Shown: positions 1 to 8,407 of the stretch, in pieces
How positions within the stretch are numbered: the first letter of the stretch is position 1
Layout of the letters: each line of letters opens with the position of its first letter
Origin: Opitutales bacterium
GTDB lineage: Bacteria; Verrucomicrobiota; Verrucomicrobiae; Opitutales; CAG-312
Assembly (NCBI GenBank): GCA_017623955.1
Contig: JAGAOA010000180.1
Location: 1 to 13,186 of the forward strand
Direction: 5' to 3'
DNA: 13,186 nucleotides
Made by a program: the position numbers and the translations under genes
Notes under the pieces: model-generated
What the model was told of the DNA's origin: nothing
Seen by the model: the letters and a program-made list of their open reading frames with translations, nothing else
Databases searched by the model: none

Positions 1-1178
1 AGTCCATTAGATAGCCCCAACAAAGGCTCTAATTTACCTAAAATCCAAGGAGAAAATGAACCGATACTAAAGCCCAACGACAACATAACTCCGGCAGCCG
101 AAGCATGATACTTTTGCGGAATTACATCATATAAAACTGAATAAGTATTTGCATCAAAAAATGCTCTGAAAAATCCAAAACCTGCAAAACCTATATAAAC
201 TATTGTCATAGTTGACGACATTCCCATCAATACTATAAATGGCGAGGCAAGCAATAAACCTATACTCTGTAATAAAATTATGTATTGTGCCTTTTTTCTT
301 GCAAGAAAATCAGAAAGCCATCCAGCAACAAGAACTCCAATAAAGGCAAAAACGTGAGTATAGAACATTGCACTAAAACCTGCTTCAGCCAAACTCATAC
401 TAGGAAATTTCTCTTGTAGATACATTGTCGACCATGTCAAATATCCTTGCAAAACAAATATCAAGCTTGCAAAAGACAATGTCATACATAGAGCGGTCTT
501 TACTTTAAAAAGCATTTTTAATGATTCCCAAAAAGATGGACGTTCAACTTTAGTTGAAAGTTCTGATATGTCTTTGGGTTTATCCTTCAAACGCCATATC
601 ATATAAAGCCCAAAGAAAACGCCAATCGAACCAAAAACATAAAATGCACTTCGCCAACCCCATATATCAGCAATCCATCCAGCTAATGCACCACTTACAA
701 TAACACCAAAATAATACGATGTTTGATGAATACTCATCGCTCTTGCTCGAGTTTTATTATCATGATATTCTGCAATAGTTGCATAATTTGCAGGCGCAAA
801 AAACGCTTCGCCTGCACCTGTTGCAATACTTCTAAAAACGATAAATCCTATGAGCCCTGCACAAGAACCAGATATAATTGTTGCAACACTCCAAAGAATT
901 ATGCTACCAACAACTATCCATTTTTTACTATATCTATCAGCCAATACACCTGATATGGGTCCTAAAGTTGCAAAGACTAAGCTAAAGAGCGTTGATATTA
1001 AACCAGCATCGGCAGTGGTCAAATTTAAAGATTCCGAAATTGGACCTAATAATGTATTGTAAATTTGTCTATCGGCTTGATTAATAAAAAATGCAAACCA
1101 TAACAAGCCCAATACTTCCCATTTATAAAACTTATTAGTATTCTCTGATAAGGTTATATTTTTTTGCACATCATTCAT
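1..1178 (-). CDS. Major facilitator superfamily permease, C-terminus cut off by window edge
   Basis: I translated the minus strand from ATG at 1178 and found it open to base 1, giving 392 residues. MFS proteins usually have 400-450, so perhaps 20-40 residues are missing. The chain is strongly hydrophobic. A charged stretch, rich in Lys and Glu, at about residues 196-218 fits the central loop between the two six-helix halves. The MFS loop motif GVLADRYSKK is at 77-86, and a second-half version, GWLSDFLARKK, at 286-296. R116 with GAGEAFFAPA (121-130) and GWR (174-176) resemble the anion:cation symporter and Spinster-like families, so a sugar, sugar acid or other organic anion is the likely substrate. 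The exact substrate cannot be read. It diverges from an AraC-type regulator, its likely controller. No Shine-Dalgarno is visible, and a good promoter lies 10 bases from the start codon. Confidence 0.9.
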   Translation of the reverse strand, partial: MNDVQKNITLSENTNKFYKWEVLGLLWFAFFINQADRQIYNTLLGPISESLNLTTADAGLISTLFSLVFATLGPISGVLADRYSKKWIVVGSIILWSVATIISGSCAGLIGFIVFRSIATGAGEAFFAPANYATIAEYHDNKTRARAMSIHQTSYYFGVIVSGALAGWIADIWGWRSAFYVFGSIGVFFGLYMIWRLKDKPKDISELSTKVERPSFWESLKMLFKVKTALCMTLSFASLIFVLQGYLTWSTMYLQEKFPSMSLAEAGFSAMFYTHVFAFIGVLVAGWLSDFLARKKAQYIILLQSIGLLLASPFIVLMGMSSTMTIVYIGFAGFGFFRAFFDANTYSVLYDVIPQKYHASAAGVMLSLGFSIGSFSPWILGKLEPLLGLSNG

Positions 1179-1188
1179 ATATTAAACT

Positions 1189-1217
1189 ATTTTACCTTTT
1201 GATAAGATTTTTGACAA
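1189..1217 (-). promoter_or_regulatory. Sigma-70-type promoter of the MFS permease
   Basis: Read on the minus strand, TTGTCA (1217-1212) and TAAAAT (1194-1189) each match the consensus at 5 of 6 positions and are separated by exactly 17 bases. The predicted transcript start is near 1182, only about 4 bases before the ATG at 1178, so the mRNA would be almost leaderless. Confidence 0.55.
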
Positions 1218-1233
1218 TCGTAAAATTAGACCT

Positions 1234-1296
1234 TTTATGTAAAAATAAACCTTGTAACTTATATGTAAAATATATAAATATTCTCTGTAAAATAAA
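1234..1296. promoter_or_regulatory. Three TGTAAAA-type repeats, candidate operators of the AraC-type regulator
   Basis: Similar direct repeats on the plus strand start at 1234 (TTTATGTAAAAATAA), 1260 (TATATGTAAAATATA) and 1282 (TCTCTGTAAAATAAA). Copies two and three agree at 12 of 15 positions and are 22 bases apart, about two helical turns. Copies one and two are 26 apart. Copy one lies 17-31 bases upstream of the permease -35 box, a usual activator position. Copy three ends 14 bases before the regulator's ATG, which would suit autoregulation. The region is AT-rich, so chance similarity is possible. Confidence 0.35.
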
Positions 1297-1310
1297 TTGA
1301 TAAAATAACA

Positions 1311-2228
1311 ATGAGTAAGAAAATAAAATATCTTTGGCACATAAACAATAATGAAATGGCTCAATTTTGGGCTGAAGGTGGCGTACAACATTATTTGTCT
1401 GCACCAACAAAAGGAATGCCTAAGGAATTTATAGATTCTAATAACAACATTGTTGCACCAACTCCCTTACCATACGATTTATTAGGCGAACACTCTATAA
1501 TAAATGCAGGACACACAGTTCACCCTACTGGATATTATCACAGTAGGCAAAAGAAAGATTATCATGTTTTACTATTTGTATTAGACGGTAAAATTTCTTT
1601 AAAAAGCAATTCAATTAATAAATCACTTTTGCGTGGAAATATTCTTCTAGTACCAGCTGGATGCACTTGCGATGAGTCTGTAAAGACTGGTAAAGCTACG
1701 GTCTTTTGGCTTCATATAAAAAATACAAATGTATGGGACTTTGGCAAAAAAACATCAATACTTACTCCTAACTTTTTTACCAGCATTACCAATATGTTAT
1801 ATATGTATCTAGAAGAAGTTTACTCTCCTATGCGTTCGATTAATATGCTAAAAAATATTATAGAAATTGTCATAGAAATACTAAAACGCAATTTTGGGAA
1901 AAAACAAGAACGCTTAACACCTCATTCATTAGATATATACATTGAGAAAATCAAAAGAAATCCAGACAAAAATTGGAATAGAGTTGAAGTTGCAAAATAT
2001 TTCAACTGTCCACCAAACTGTTTCGATAAAATATGTACGCAATCGTTTGGAATGACATTCTCTAAACTAGTACAAAATATAAGAATGAAAACTACTATCA
2101 AACTATTAGAAAATGGCGAAAAAAACTATGCAAAAATAGCAAAAAAAGTTGGATACTCAAATGTATCATCGTTATCAAAGGCGTTTAAAGCTACTACCGG
2201 AAAATCATTGAGAAATTTCTTTAAATAA
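1311..2228 (+). CDS. AraC-family transcriptional regulator
   Basis: This 305-residue protein has the usual two-part AraC/XylS layout. Residues about 60-140 form a sugar-sensing cupin-like domain: histidines near 68-77, a glycine-turn strand pattern around YHVLLFVLDGKISL, then RGNILLVPAG. Residues about 205-305 form the DNA-binding domain with two helix-turn-helix units, at about 223-250 and 273-303. The second ends in the family signature VGYSNVSSLSKAFKATTGKS, although the proline that usually follows GxS is a leucine. It diverges from the MFS permease, so it most likely binds the shared intergenic region and activates the permease when an imported sugar or derivative is present. The effector is unknown. 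The ATG at 1311 has no Shine-Dalgarno, and I could not pick a convincing promoter. Base composition is AT-rich like its neighbours. Confidence 0.9.
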   Translation: MSKKIKYLWHINNNEMAQFWAEGGVQHYLSAPTKGMPKEFIDSNNNIVAPTPLPYDLLGEHSIINAGHTVHPTGYYHSRQKKDYHVLLFVLDGKISLKSNSINKSLLRGNILLVPAGCTCDESVKTGKATVFWLHIKNTNVWDFGKKTSILTPNFFTSITNMLYMYLEEVYSPMRSINMLKNIIEIVIEILKRNFGKKQERLTPHSLDIYIEKIKRNPDKNWNRVEVAKYFNCPPNCFDKICTQSFGMTFSKLVQNIRMKTTIKLLENGEKNYAKIAKKVGYSNVSSLSKAFKATTGKSLRNFFK

Positions 2229-2244
2229 AAAACCTCAAAAAAAC

Positions 2245-2272
2245 TCGACCTTTTAATATTATATGCAATAAT
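2245..2272 (+). promoter_or_regulatory. Putative promoter of the ABC-F gene
   Basis: TCGACC (2245-2250, 4 of 6 matches to the -35 consensus) and AATAAT (2267-2272, 5 of 6 matches to the -10) are 16 bases apart. A TG at 2264-2265 makes an extended -10. The predicted start near 2279 leaves only about 6 bases before the ATG at 2285. This would let the gene be transcribed independently of the upstream regulator. Confidence 0.35.
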
Positions 2273-2284
2273 GATTTCCTATTT

Positions 2285-4159
2285 ATGAGTTTAATTTCGT
2301 TTAGCCAAGTCTCTCTGCGTTATGACACGCATATATTATTAGATAAAGCCGATATCGCACTATCAGAGGGCGATAGGCTTGCTATTGTTGGTAGAAATGG
2401 TTGCGGAAAAACATCACTACTTAAATTGATGGCGGGAATTATCAAACAAGATTCTGGGCTAATTGAGTTTGTAAATGGCATAAAAGCTGCATATCTTCAG
2501 CAGGAAGTTCCTATAAATTTACATGGAAATGTTTTTGAGATAATTGCCAATGGAATGGGCGAAAACGGTAAGAAAATTTCTAGGTACCGTGCTTTAATGG
2601 CAAATATAGATAATCTTTCAAACACAGAACATAGCGAGTTAGACAAACTTCTGCATTTTGCAAATGATGAAGGAGGCTATGCTATCGAAGCTAAAATAAA
2701 TGAGATTGCAGACCGTCTTGAATTAAATGCCGATGCGCTAACACAAGACTTATCAGCAGGACTGAAACGACGCGTTTTATTAGGGCGTGAACTTGCCAGC
2801 AATCCAGATATTTTACTTCTAGATGAACCTACTAATCACTTAGATATAGATTCTGTATTGTGGCTAGAAAAATTCTTAAAATCTTGTGGCAAGACTCTGG
2901 CGTTTGTTTCGCACGATAGAACTTTCTTAGAAAATCTTGCAAATAGAGTTGTCGGTATAGATAGAGGTCAACTTATTATGTTTGATTGCGGATTTAAAGA
3001 CTTTCTACGCAAACGAGATGAACTTTTAGAAGCGTGGGATAAACGCGATGCAACTTTCGACAAAAAATTAGCCAAAGAAGAGGCATGGTTACGTCAGGGA
3101 GTAAAAGCTAGACGCACACGCAATGAAGGTAGAGTAAAAGAACTTATGCGTCTACGCCAAATACGTGCCGCACGTAGAGATAAAGCAGGTAGCGTTGGTA
3201 TAAACTTGCAAGAAGCTGAACGTACAGGGCAGAAAGTAATGACGGCAGAAAATATATCTGTTAGTTACGGACAAAAAAATATAATCAATAATTTTTCAAC
3301 TGTAATATATTCCGGCGATAAAATAGGTGTTATCGGAAAAAATGGAGCCGGAAAAACAACTTTATTGAACGCTCTTTTAGGCAAATTAAAGCTTGCATCA
3401 GGCAATATTAAATATGGTACAAATTTACAGATTGCTTATTTTGACCAACTACGTGACAAACTAAATCCAAAGCAAACTCCATTCGATTTCATTGGTGGAG
3501 GCGGAGACTTTGTCTTTATAAATGGACAAAAACAAAATGTGCAAGGGTACCTGCAAAACTTTCTATTTACCCCAGAACAAATTAGAGGCGAAATTGCCCT
3601 GCTCTCTGGAGGCGAACGCAATCGTTTGATGCTCGCAAAACTTTTTTCATCGCCTGCAAACGTAATAGTATTAGACGAACCTACTAACGATTTAGATATG
3701 GAAACTATTGAGGTTCTTGAAGCAACACTTGTTTCTTTCAAAGGAACAATATTGCTTGTATCGCACGATAGAGCTTTTCTAAATAATATAGTTACCGCTG
3801 TTTTTGGTTTTGAACAAAACGGAGAAATTTCTGAAATTGTTGGTGGATACGACGAATGGAATACTCATTGTAAACGCAATCAACAACAATTAAAAAGTGC
3901 ATCAGCTCTTGTTCAACAAAAACAAAAAGTTGTACGTCAAAAGTTATCGAACAAGGAACGAGAAGAACTTAATAATATACCTCAGATTATAGCACAACAC
4001 GAAATAGAACAAAAAGAGATTTCTGAAAAACTGCAATCTTCTGAATTTATAATAAATAATCCTAATCTTATTGCCGACTTAGAAGCAAGACTGGCAGAAA
4101 TTGAAGCGGAAGACGAACAATTGTTTGAACGATGGAGCGAACTTGATGCACGCAAATAA
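2285..4159 (+). CDS. uup: ABC-F family ATPase, Uup type
   Basis: This 624-residue soluble protein has two ATP-binding cassettes and no membrane segments, the ABC-F plan of ribosome-associated ATPases. Cassette one has Walker A GRNGCGKT (36-43), signature LSAGL (156-160), Walker B with catalytic glutamate ILLLDEPTNHLD (176-187) and switch H210. Cassette two has GKNGAGKT (351-358), LSGGE (440-444), LDEPTNDLD (463-471) and H494. The interdomain arm at about 240-320 is basic and contains RQGVKARRTRNEGRV (270-284), typical of Uup rather than EttA or Ykr-type members. Residues about 535-620 form a charged coiled-coil-like C-terminal domain, also a Uup trait. Uup proteins act on stalled or unusual translation and influence transposon precise excision in Escherichia coli. 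The first signature has Ala for the usual second Gly. The ATG at 2285 lacks a Shine-Dalgarno. Confidence 0.92.
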   Translation: MSLISFSQVSLRYDTHILLDKADIALSEGDRLAIVGRNGCGKTSLLKLMAGIIKQDSGLIEFVNGIKAAYLQQEVPINLHGNVFEIIANGMGENGKKISRYRALMANIDNLSNTEHSELDKLLHFANDEGGYAIEAKINEIADRLELNADALTQDLSAGLKRRVLLGRELASNPDILLLDEPTNHLDIDSVLWLEKFLKSCGKTLAFVSHDRTFLENLANRVVGIDRGQLIMFDCGFKDFLRKRDELLEAWDKRDATFDKKLAKEEAWLRQGVKARRTRNEGRVKELMRLRQIRAARRDKAGSVGINLQEAERTGQKVMTAENISVSYGQKNIINNFSTVIYSGDKIGVIGKNGAGKTTLLNALLGKLKLASGNIKYGTNLQIAYFDQLRDKLNPKQTPFDFIGGGGDFVFINGQKQNVQGYLQNFLFTPEQIRGEIALLSGGERNRLMLAKLFSSPANVIVLDEPTNDLDMETIEVLEATLVSFKGTILLVSHDRAFLNNIVTAVFGFEQNGEISEIVGGYDEWNTHCKRNQQQLKSASALVQQKQKVVRQKLSNKEREELNNIPQIIAQHEIEQKEISEKLQSSEFIINNPNLIADLEARLAEIEAEDEQLFERWSELDARK

Positions 4160-4173
4160 TGCTTATACAAGTT
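4140..4173 (+). terminator. Weak hairpin at the convergent uup/tsaE ends
   Basis: AACTTG (4140-4145) can pair with CAAGTT (4168-4173), and inside it GCA (4148-4150) with TGC (4160-4162), leaving a 9-base loop. The stem spans both stop codons and is followed on the plus strand by a short TT run. It is imperfect and AT-rich, so it is only a candidate terminator for the plus-strand gene. Confidence 0.2.
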
Positions 4174-4597
4174 TTATAGTGTGTTTATTGTTTACAATAT
4201 CAAAATACAACCAATAGTCTGGTTGAAAATAGTCTTTTACAATTTCAGCCCATTCTACGCATATAACACGAGGTTCAGGTGCGATTTCATCAATCAACAA
4301 ATCTTCAAACTGCGAACCATCATTAAATCGATAAGCATCAATATGCACTAATTTTTTGCCATCTGTTATATTATAGACGCAACAGATATTAAATGACGGA
4401 CTTTTAACGGTTTGTTTAACTCCCAAGCCTATTGCCAAACCTTTGACGAATGCAGTTTTTCCAGTACCCAAATCCCCAGAAAGTGCCAAAGCGCAATCAT
4501 CACTGATTACGCTTGCAAATTCTTTAGCTAAAGAGTATGTCTGCTCTAAACTTTCGCAAACAACTCCATCGCGAAGTCTCTGAAAAATATCACTCAT
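4163..4597 (-). CDS. tsaE: TsaE, ATPase of the tRNA t6A-modification complex
   Basis: This 144-residue protein has the normal length for TsaE (YjeE family). It works with TsaB and TsaD in making N6-threonylcarbamoyladenosine at position 37 of ANN-decoding tRNAs. The Walker A motif GDLGTGKT is at 41-48. The family motif SPSFN is at 66-70 (usually SPTF, a conservative Thr-to-Ser change). HIDAYR (85-90) carries the essential Asp and Arg, and VEWAE is at 114-118. The ATG shares its A with the TAA of the upstream aminotransferase (TAATG), so translation is probably coupled. The gene ends 3 bases from the converging uup. tsaB and tsaD are not in the window. Confidence 0.95.
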   Translation of the reverse strand: MSDIFQRLRDGVVCESLEQTYSLAKEFASVISDDCALALSGDLGTGKTAFVKGLAIGLGVKQTVKSPSFNICCVYNITDGKKLVHIDAYRFNDGSQFEDLLIDEIAPEPRVICVEWAEIVKDYFQPDYWLYFDIVNNKHTIKLV

Positions 4598-5775
4598 TAT
4601 AATTTTGAACAGAAGCGTGCCATACGTTCAAGCCCCTTTTCAATAGTAGAATCCGCAACAGCATAACTAAAGCGGATATTTTCATCAGCACCAAATGCTA
4701 CACCTGGAACGATAGCAACTAATTCTTCTTCCAAAAGCTTTGCACAAAAATCGGTACTAGACATTCCAAATTTAGAAATATTTGGGAATAAATAGAACGC
4801 ACCTTTAGCTCTACGGCAAGTAATTCCGTTTATGTTATTTAGACCTTCCCATAACATCAAACGACGTTTGTCAAAGACTTTGAGCATTGAATCTAAAGCC
4901 TCTTTGGCTTCTACTGGATTTTTCAATGCTGCCAATGCTCCAAACTGAGCAAAACTTGTTGCATTGCTAGTTGTCTGACTTTGTAGGTTTGAAACTGCTT
5001 TAGCGATATCATCAGGTGCTGTCAATGTACCCAAGCGCCAACCTGTCATAGAATAAGCTTTACTAAAGCCCGATACAACTATTGTGTGTTGCCAAGCATC
5101 ATCTGAAATTGATGCTGGACTGCATGATGTAAAGCCATCGTAAGTTAAAAACGAGTATATTTCATCGCTCATAACCAACAAATTCTTTTCAACAACAAAC
5201 TTCATTATTTCTTCAAGCTCTTCTTTTGAATATACCGAGCCTGTTGGATTAGAAGGCGAATTTATAATTATGAGCTTTGTTTTTTCTGTGCATGCAGCTT
5301 TAAGCTGTTCTACACTAACTTTAAAATCGGTATCATCGCTAGCTTTCACTATTACAGGTTTACCACCAGCAAGCTTTACCATTTCAGGATAACTTACCCA
5401 ATATGGAGCTGGAATAATAACTTCATCTCCAGGACTTACTACTGCCATAATAGCCAAATAACAGCTATATTTACCACCAGGACTTACTACGATATTCGAT
5501 GCTTTTAAATTTTTAATTCCCTTGCGAGTTGTATACATATCAGCCAAAGCCTCACGCAATTCTGGCAAGCCTGAAGCTGCTATGTATTTTGTTTTTCCAG
5601 CATCAATAGCTTCTTTACAAGCACGCTTGATAAAATCCGGAGTGTCGAAATCTGGTTCTCCTGCACCAAAACCGCATACGTCTTTGCCCTCAGCTTTTAG
5701 TTTTTTAGCTTTCGCATCTACTATAAGCGTTGGAGATTCTGAAATGTTATTTGCCCAAGATGATAATCTATTCAT
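4597..5775 (-). CDS. Class I aminotransferase, aspartate aminotransferase type (AspC/AspB-like)
   Basis: This 392-residue PLP enzyme matches the usual size for bacterial subgroup Ib aspartate aminotransferases, which interconvert aspartate/2-oxoglutarate and oxaloacetate/glutamate; some relatives act on prephenate. Visible active-site features are [12 protein letters not shown] (35-46), NPTG (176-179), the PLP-nitrogen-binding Asp in SDEIY (D204), the Schiff-base lysine in [15 protein letters not shown] (K239), and the carboxylate-binding arginine in NIRFSYA (R368). SPGGK ends in K102, which should correspond to the substrate-binding lysine of the Thermus enzyme (my alignment from memory). 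I chose ATG at 5775; a TTG four codons upstream is possible but starts nothing conserved. Its stop overlaps the tsaE start by one base. It lies 108 bases downstream of the SNF2 gene. Exact substrate preference is not determinable here. Confidence 0.93.
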   Translation of the reverse strand: MNRLSSWANNISESPTLIVDAKAKKLKAEGKDVCGFGAGEPDFDTPDFIKRACKEAIDAGKTKYIAASGLPELREALADMYTTRKGIKNLKASNIVVSPGGKYSCYLAIMAVVSPGDEVIIPAPYWVSYPEMVKLAGGKPVIVKASDDTDFKVSVEQLKAACTEKTKLIIINSPSNPTGSVYSKEELEEIMKFVVEKNLLVMSDEIYSFLTYDGFTSCSPASISDDAWQHTIVVSGFSKAYSMTGWRLGTLTAPDDIAKAVSNLQSQTTSNATSFAQFGALAALKNPVEAKEALDSMLKVFDKRRLMLWEGLNNINGITCRRAKGAFYLFPNISKFGMSSTDFCAKLLEEELVAIVPGVAFGADENIRFSYAVADSTIEKGLERMARFCSKL

Positions 5776-5835
5776 GATAAAAATCAAAACACGAAATATA
5801 TTGCCAACAAAAAAAAATCAATCAACATTTTTCTC

Positions 5836-5864
5836 ACTTTTTGCTGATTTTTATGGCAAAAAGT
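5836..5864 (-). other. Perfect 9-bp inverted repeat between SNF2 and the aminotransferase
   Basis: ACTTTTTGC (5836-5844) and GCAAAAAGT (5856-5864) form a perfect 9-bp stem with an 11-base loop in the 108-bp gap between two minus-strand genes. On the minus strand it is followed by A-rich sequence, not a T run. It is therefore not a textbook terminator for the SNF2 transcript, but it could be an RNA stabiliser, an attenuating structure or a protein site. The T run on the plus-strand side faces no gene. Confidence 0.35.
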
Positions 5865-5883
5865 ATGTATTTTTTACAAAAAA

Positions 5884-8397
5884 CTAATCTTTTGCGAGAA
5901 TATCTTTAATAGTTTCGATAAATTTACCTTTATTAGATACGTCTTTAAGATCTCCCAAAAGTTGATTAAACACACCTTTTTTCTGTTCTTGAAGTTGACG
6001 AACGCGATCTTCAACCGTATTTTGCGATACCAACCTATACACAAACACATCGCCTCTACGACCAATGCGATGAACTCTATCAATAGCTTGATCTTCGACT
6101 GCTGGATTCCACCACGGATCAGCTAAGAATACATAGTCAGCATTTGTAAGAGTTATACCAGTACCTCCAGCACGAAGACTTACCAACATAACAACTCCTT
6201 CTTTGGCATTCTGAAACATCTCTACGGGTTTTGAGCGGTCGCGAGTACTGCCTGTTAATCGAAAGATTTTCTCAGGTTCTACAAATTTAATCAAATTTTC
6301 TTCAATCAGTGACAAAAATTTTGTAAACTGGCTAAATATCAAAACCTTTTTACCACTCAAAAGTAACTCGTGAACTCTATCAGAAAGAACTGTGATTTTA
6401 CCGCCAACTTCGGCTGTTTCACTATTTTCGACCCAAGGCAACAAACGAGAATCGCAACAAGCCTGACGCAAACGGGTAAGAAGAGAAAGCACTGTAAAGC
6501 GACGCATAGTTTCATCTTCTTTCGTATCTTCTAATTCTTCGCGAGTTCGTTCTAGCAACGCACTATACTCCGATTTCTGAAAATCCGACATCGGACACAA
6601 CAAATCGATATAAATCTTTTCGGGCAATTCGCGTGCAACTTCAGATTTTAATCTACGCAAAATAAACGGAGAAATTTGTTTTCTAATTAACTTTATAGAA
6701 TCGCTAGAATTTTGAGCTATTTCCTCAAAACGTTTTCTACTTCCCATCAATCCTGGCATTAACCAGCGAAAAGAAGTCCACATATCTAAAAGTCTATTTT
6801 CAACGGGCGTACCAGTTAGTGCCAATTTATATTTAGCTTTGATTGCTGAACAAGAAACAGTTGTTTTAGAATCGGGGTTTTTTATAAATTGAGCTTCGTC
6901 TAAAACGGCAACTTCAAATACTTCGTTATCAATAGTAGCTTTATTGCGTCTTAGCTGTGTATAGCTCGATATTAGAATATCGCCATTAATTGACTTTGTT
7001 TTGGATGTCAAAATTTGAGTTTTAAATTTTGGAAAAAATTTATGTGCTTCTGCAACCCAAACTGGAATTACTGATGCAGGACAAACTACCAAGAATTTCT
7101 TGGGTTCATCATTTTGCATACATAGCAAATTGAAAATACCCAAAGTCTGAATAGTTTTACCCAGCCCCATTTCATCGGCAATCATAGCATTGCAACCATG
7201 TTTAAAGAGGTTTACAGCCCAAAGTATAGCTTTCTTTTGATAGTTACGCAAAAATTCCATTGAAGAAAAATCTGCTTCTATATCTTTTTCAAGCAAAGTA
7301 TCTACCCATCCTTGTAGATCATCAGAAAGCATTAAATTTTCACCAAAATCGGCAATAGCAAGGAGCATATACTTTGGAATTTTTCCGTCAGAAAAGCCAT
7401 AACTTCTAGCACGTTCTACATTTTTTACAAAGGTTGAATCTTTGTTTGAAATGCTAATTATACCATAATCTGGAATAATCTGAACGGAACTATTGCCATT
7501 AAATATTTTAGAAATATCATCTCTATTTATAGCCTTCCCATCTACAGTGGGCAACCATTCTATGTCGAAGTCGTTAGAATCTTCAGACGAAGATGTAGCC
7601 TTAGCCGAAAGAACTATTTTGCGCTCTCCAAGCATTAATAAATCTACTTGCTTATCTTTGCGGATAACAAAAAGCTCTTTCCATTTACTGAGTGAACTTT
7701 TTAAGAATAATGATATTTTTGGAATTTCATCTAATATAAAATAATTATCGTCAAACTTAAAACCAGCCTTGCGAGCCATTGTAATAAGACGCATCAACAA
7801 TTCACTCTCGCATTCTAATAGTTCTTCGACTGGCGGAGCTTTATCACCAAAGGCACGAATACGCTTATCTTTTACTTTATCTTTCCAGAAAACTTCAAAA
7901 ACAAGTCCCTTACGCTTTGAAGAAAAGTTTAATGCTAAGACTTTTGCATTTTCATCGGCTGGCAGTCTTGTTGGTTCGCTCGTTTGAACTTCGATTTCTT
8001 CTATATTAGGTTGTTGTTCAGATACAATTTCTTCTTCAGCATTGGTATCTATTCCGCTTTCTGCAACTCTATCTATTACAAATTCTTCTATTTCATAAAA
8101 GCCTGCAACTTTTAATGCTCCATATAAGAAATCATCCGATGTTGAAGGAATATATGTAAATTCATCGCCATCAAAGTCGATAATACAAAATGGCTCTGAA
8201 CCATCTTGTAAACGAGCTGTTATAAAAGCTTCCGACTTATTAAGTTCTACTTCTCTGATACAACCAGCCTTGTATAGCGCTCGACCATAATCGAGTTCTT
8301 CTTGCCGAAAATGGCACTCCCAGTCTTTTGAGACTCGGCGAAACCACATAGGCAATTCGCTTTCGCGATACTTTCGTTTGGCTGTTCGTTCCGACAT
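5884..8397 (-). CDS. SNF2-family DEAD/DEAH helicase (Swi2/Snf2 ATPase)
   Basis: This 837-residue protein has a complete SNF2 motor at its C-terminal half. Motif Q/I region: LRNYQKKAI near 383, then Walker A DEMGLGKT (408-415). Walker B: DEAQ (500-503). Motif III: TGTP (528-531). The second RecA lobe has VLIFSQF (685-691), SLRAGGTGITL (740-750) and RVHRIGR (774-780). Such proteins are DNA translocases that remodel protein-DNA complexes. Residues 1-380 are a bacterial-type N-terminal region. Residues about 35-95 follow the pattern that precedes a SWIM zinc finger in related bacterial SNF2 proteins, but no CxC...CxH set is present. Residues 112-150 are acidic and probably disordered. I chose ATG at 8397; it is 10 bases after the glgA stop and lacks a Shine-Dalgarno. 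It ends with TAG. The biological target is unknown. Confidence 0.93.
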   Translation of the reverse strand: MSERTAKRKYRESELPMWFRRVSKDWECHFRQEELDYGRALYKAGCIREVELNKSEAFITARLQDGSEPFCIIDFDGDEFTYIPSTSDDFLYGALKVAGFYEIEEFVIDRVAESGIDTNAEEEIVSEQQPNIEEIEVQTSEPTRLPADENAKVLALNFSSKRKGLVFEVFWKDKVKDKRIRAFGDKAPPVEELLECESELLMRLITMARKAGFKFDDNYFILDEIPKISLFLKSSLSKWKELFVIRKDKQVDLLMLGERKIVLSAKATSSSEDSNDFDIEWLPTVDGKAINRDDISKIFNGNSSVQIIPDYGIISISNKDSTFVKNVERARSYGFSDGKIPKYMLLAIADFGENLMLSDDLQGWVDTLLEKDIEADFSSMEFLRNYQKKAILWAVNLFKHGCNAMIADEMGLGKTIQTLGIFNLLCMQNDEPKKFLVVCPASVIPVWVAEAHKFFPKFKTQILTSKTKSINGDILISSYTQLRRNKATIDNEVFEVAVLDEAQFIKNPDSKTTVSCSAIKAKYKLALTGTPVENRLLDMWTSFRWLMPGLMGSRKRFEEIAQNSSDSIKLIRKQISPFILRRLKSEVARELPEKIYIDLLCPMSDFQKSEYSALLERTREELEDTKEDETMRRFTVLSLLTRLRQACCDSRLLPWVENSETAEVGGKITVLSDRVHELLLSGKKVLIFSQFTKFLSLIEENLIKFVEPEKIFRLTGSTRDRSKPVEMFQNAKEGVVMLVSLRAGGTGITLTNADYVFLADPWWNPAVEDQAIDRVHRIGRRGDVFVYRLVSQNTVEDRVRQLQEQKKGVFNQLLGDLKDVSNKGKFIETIKDILAKD

Positions 8398-8407
8398 AAA
8401 AAATACG

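Noticed and set aside
723..1062. Two plus-strand open frames of 70-76 codons
   Set aside because: They are opposite the MFS permease, whose minus-strand frame is continuous and has recognisable motifs; neither resembles a known protein.
5809..5817. A9 homopolymer before the aminotransferase gene as a phase-variation tract
   Set aside because: It is in an intergenic region of an AT-rich genome, not placed between promoter boxes I can support, and many similar A/T runs occur nearby.
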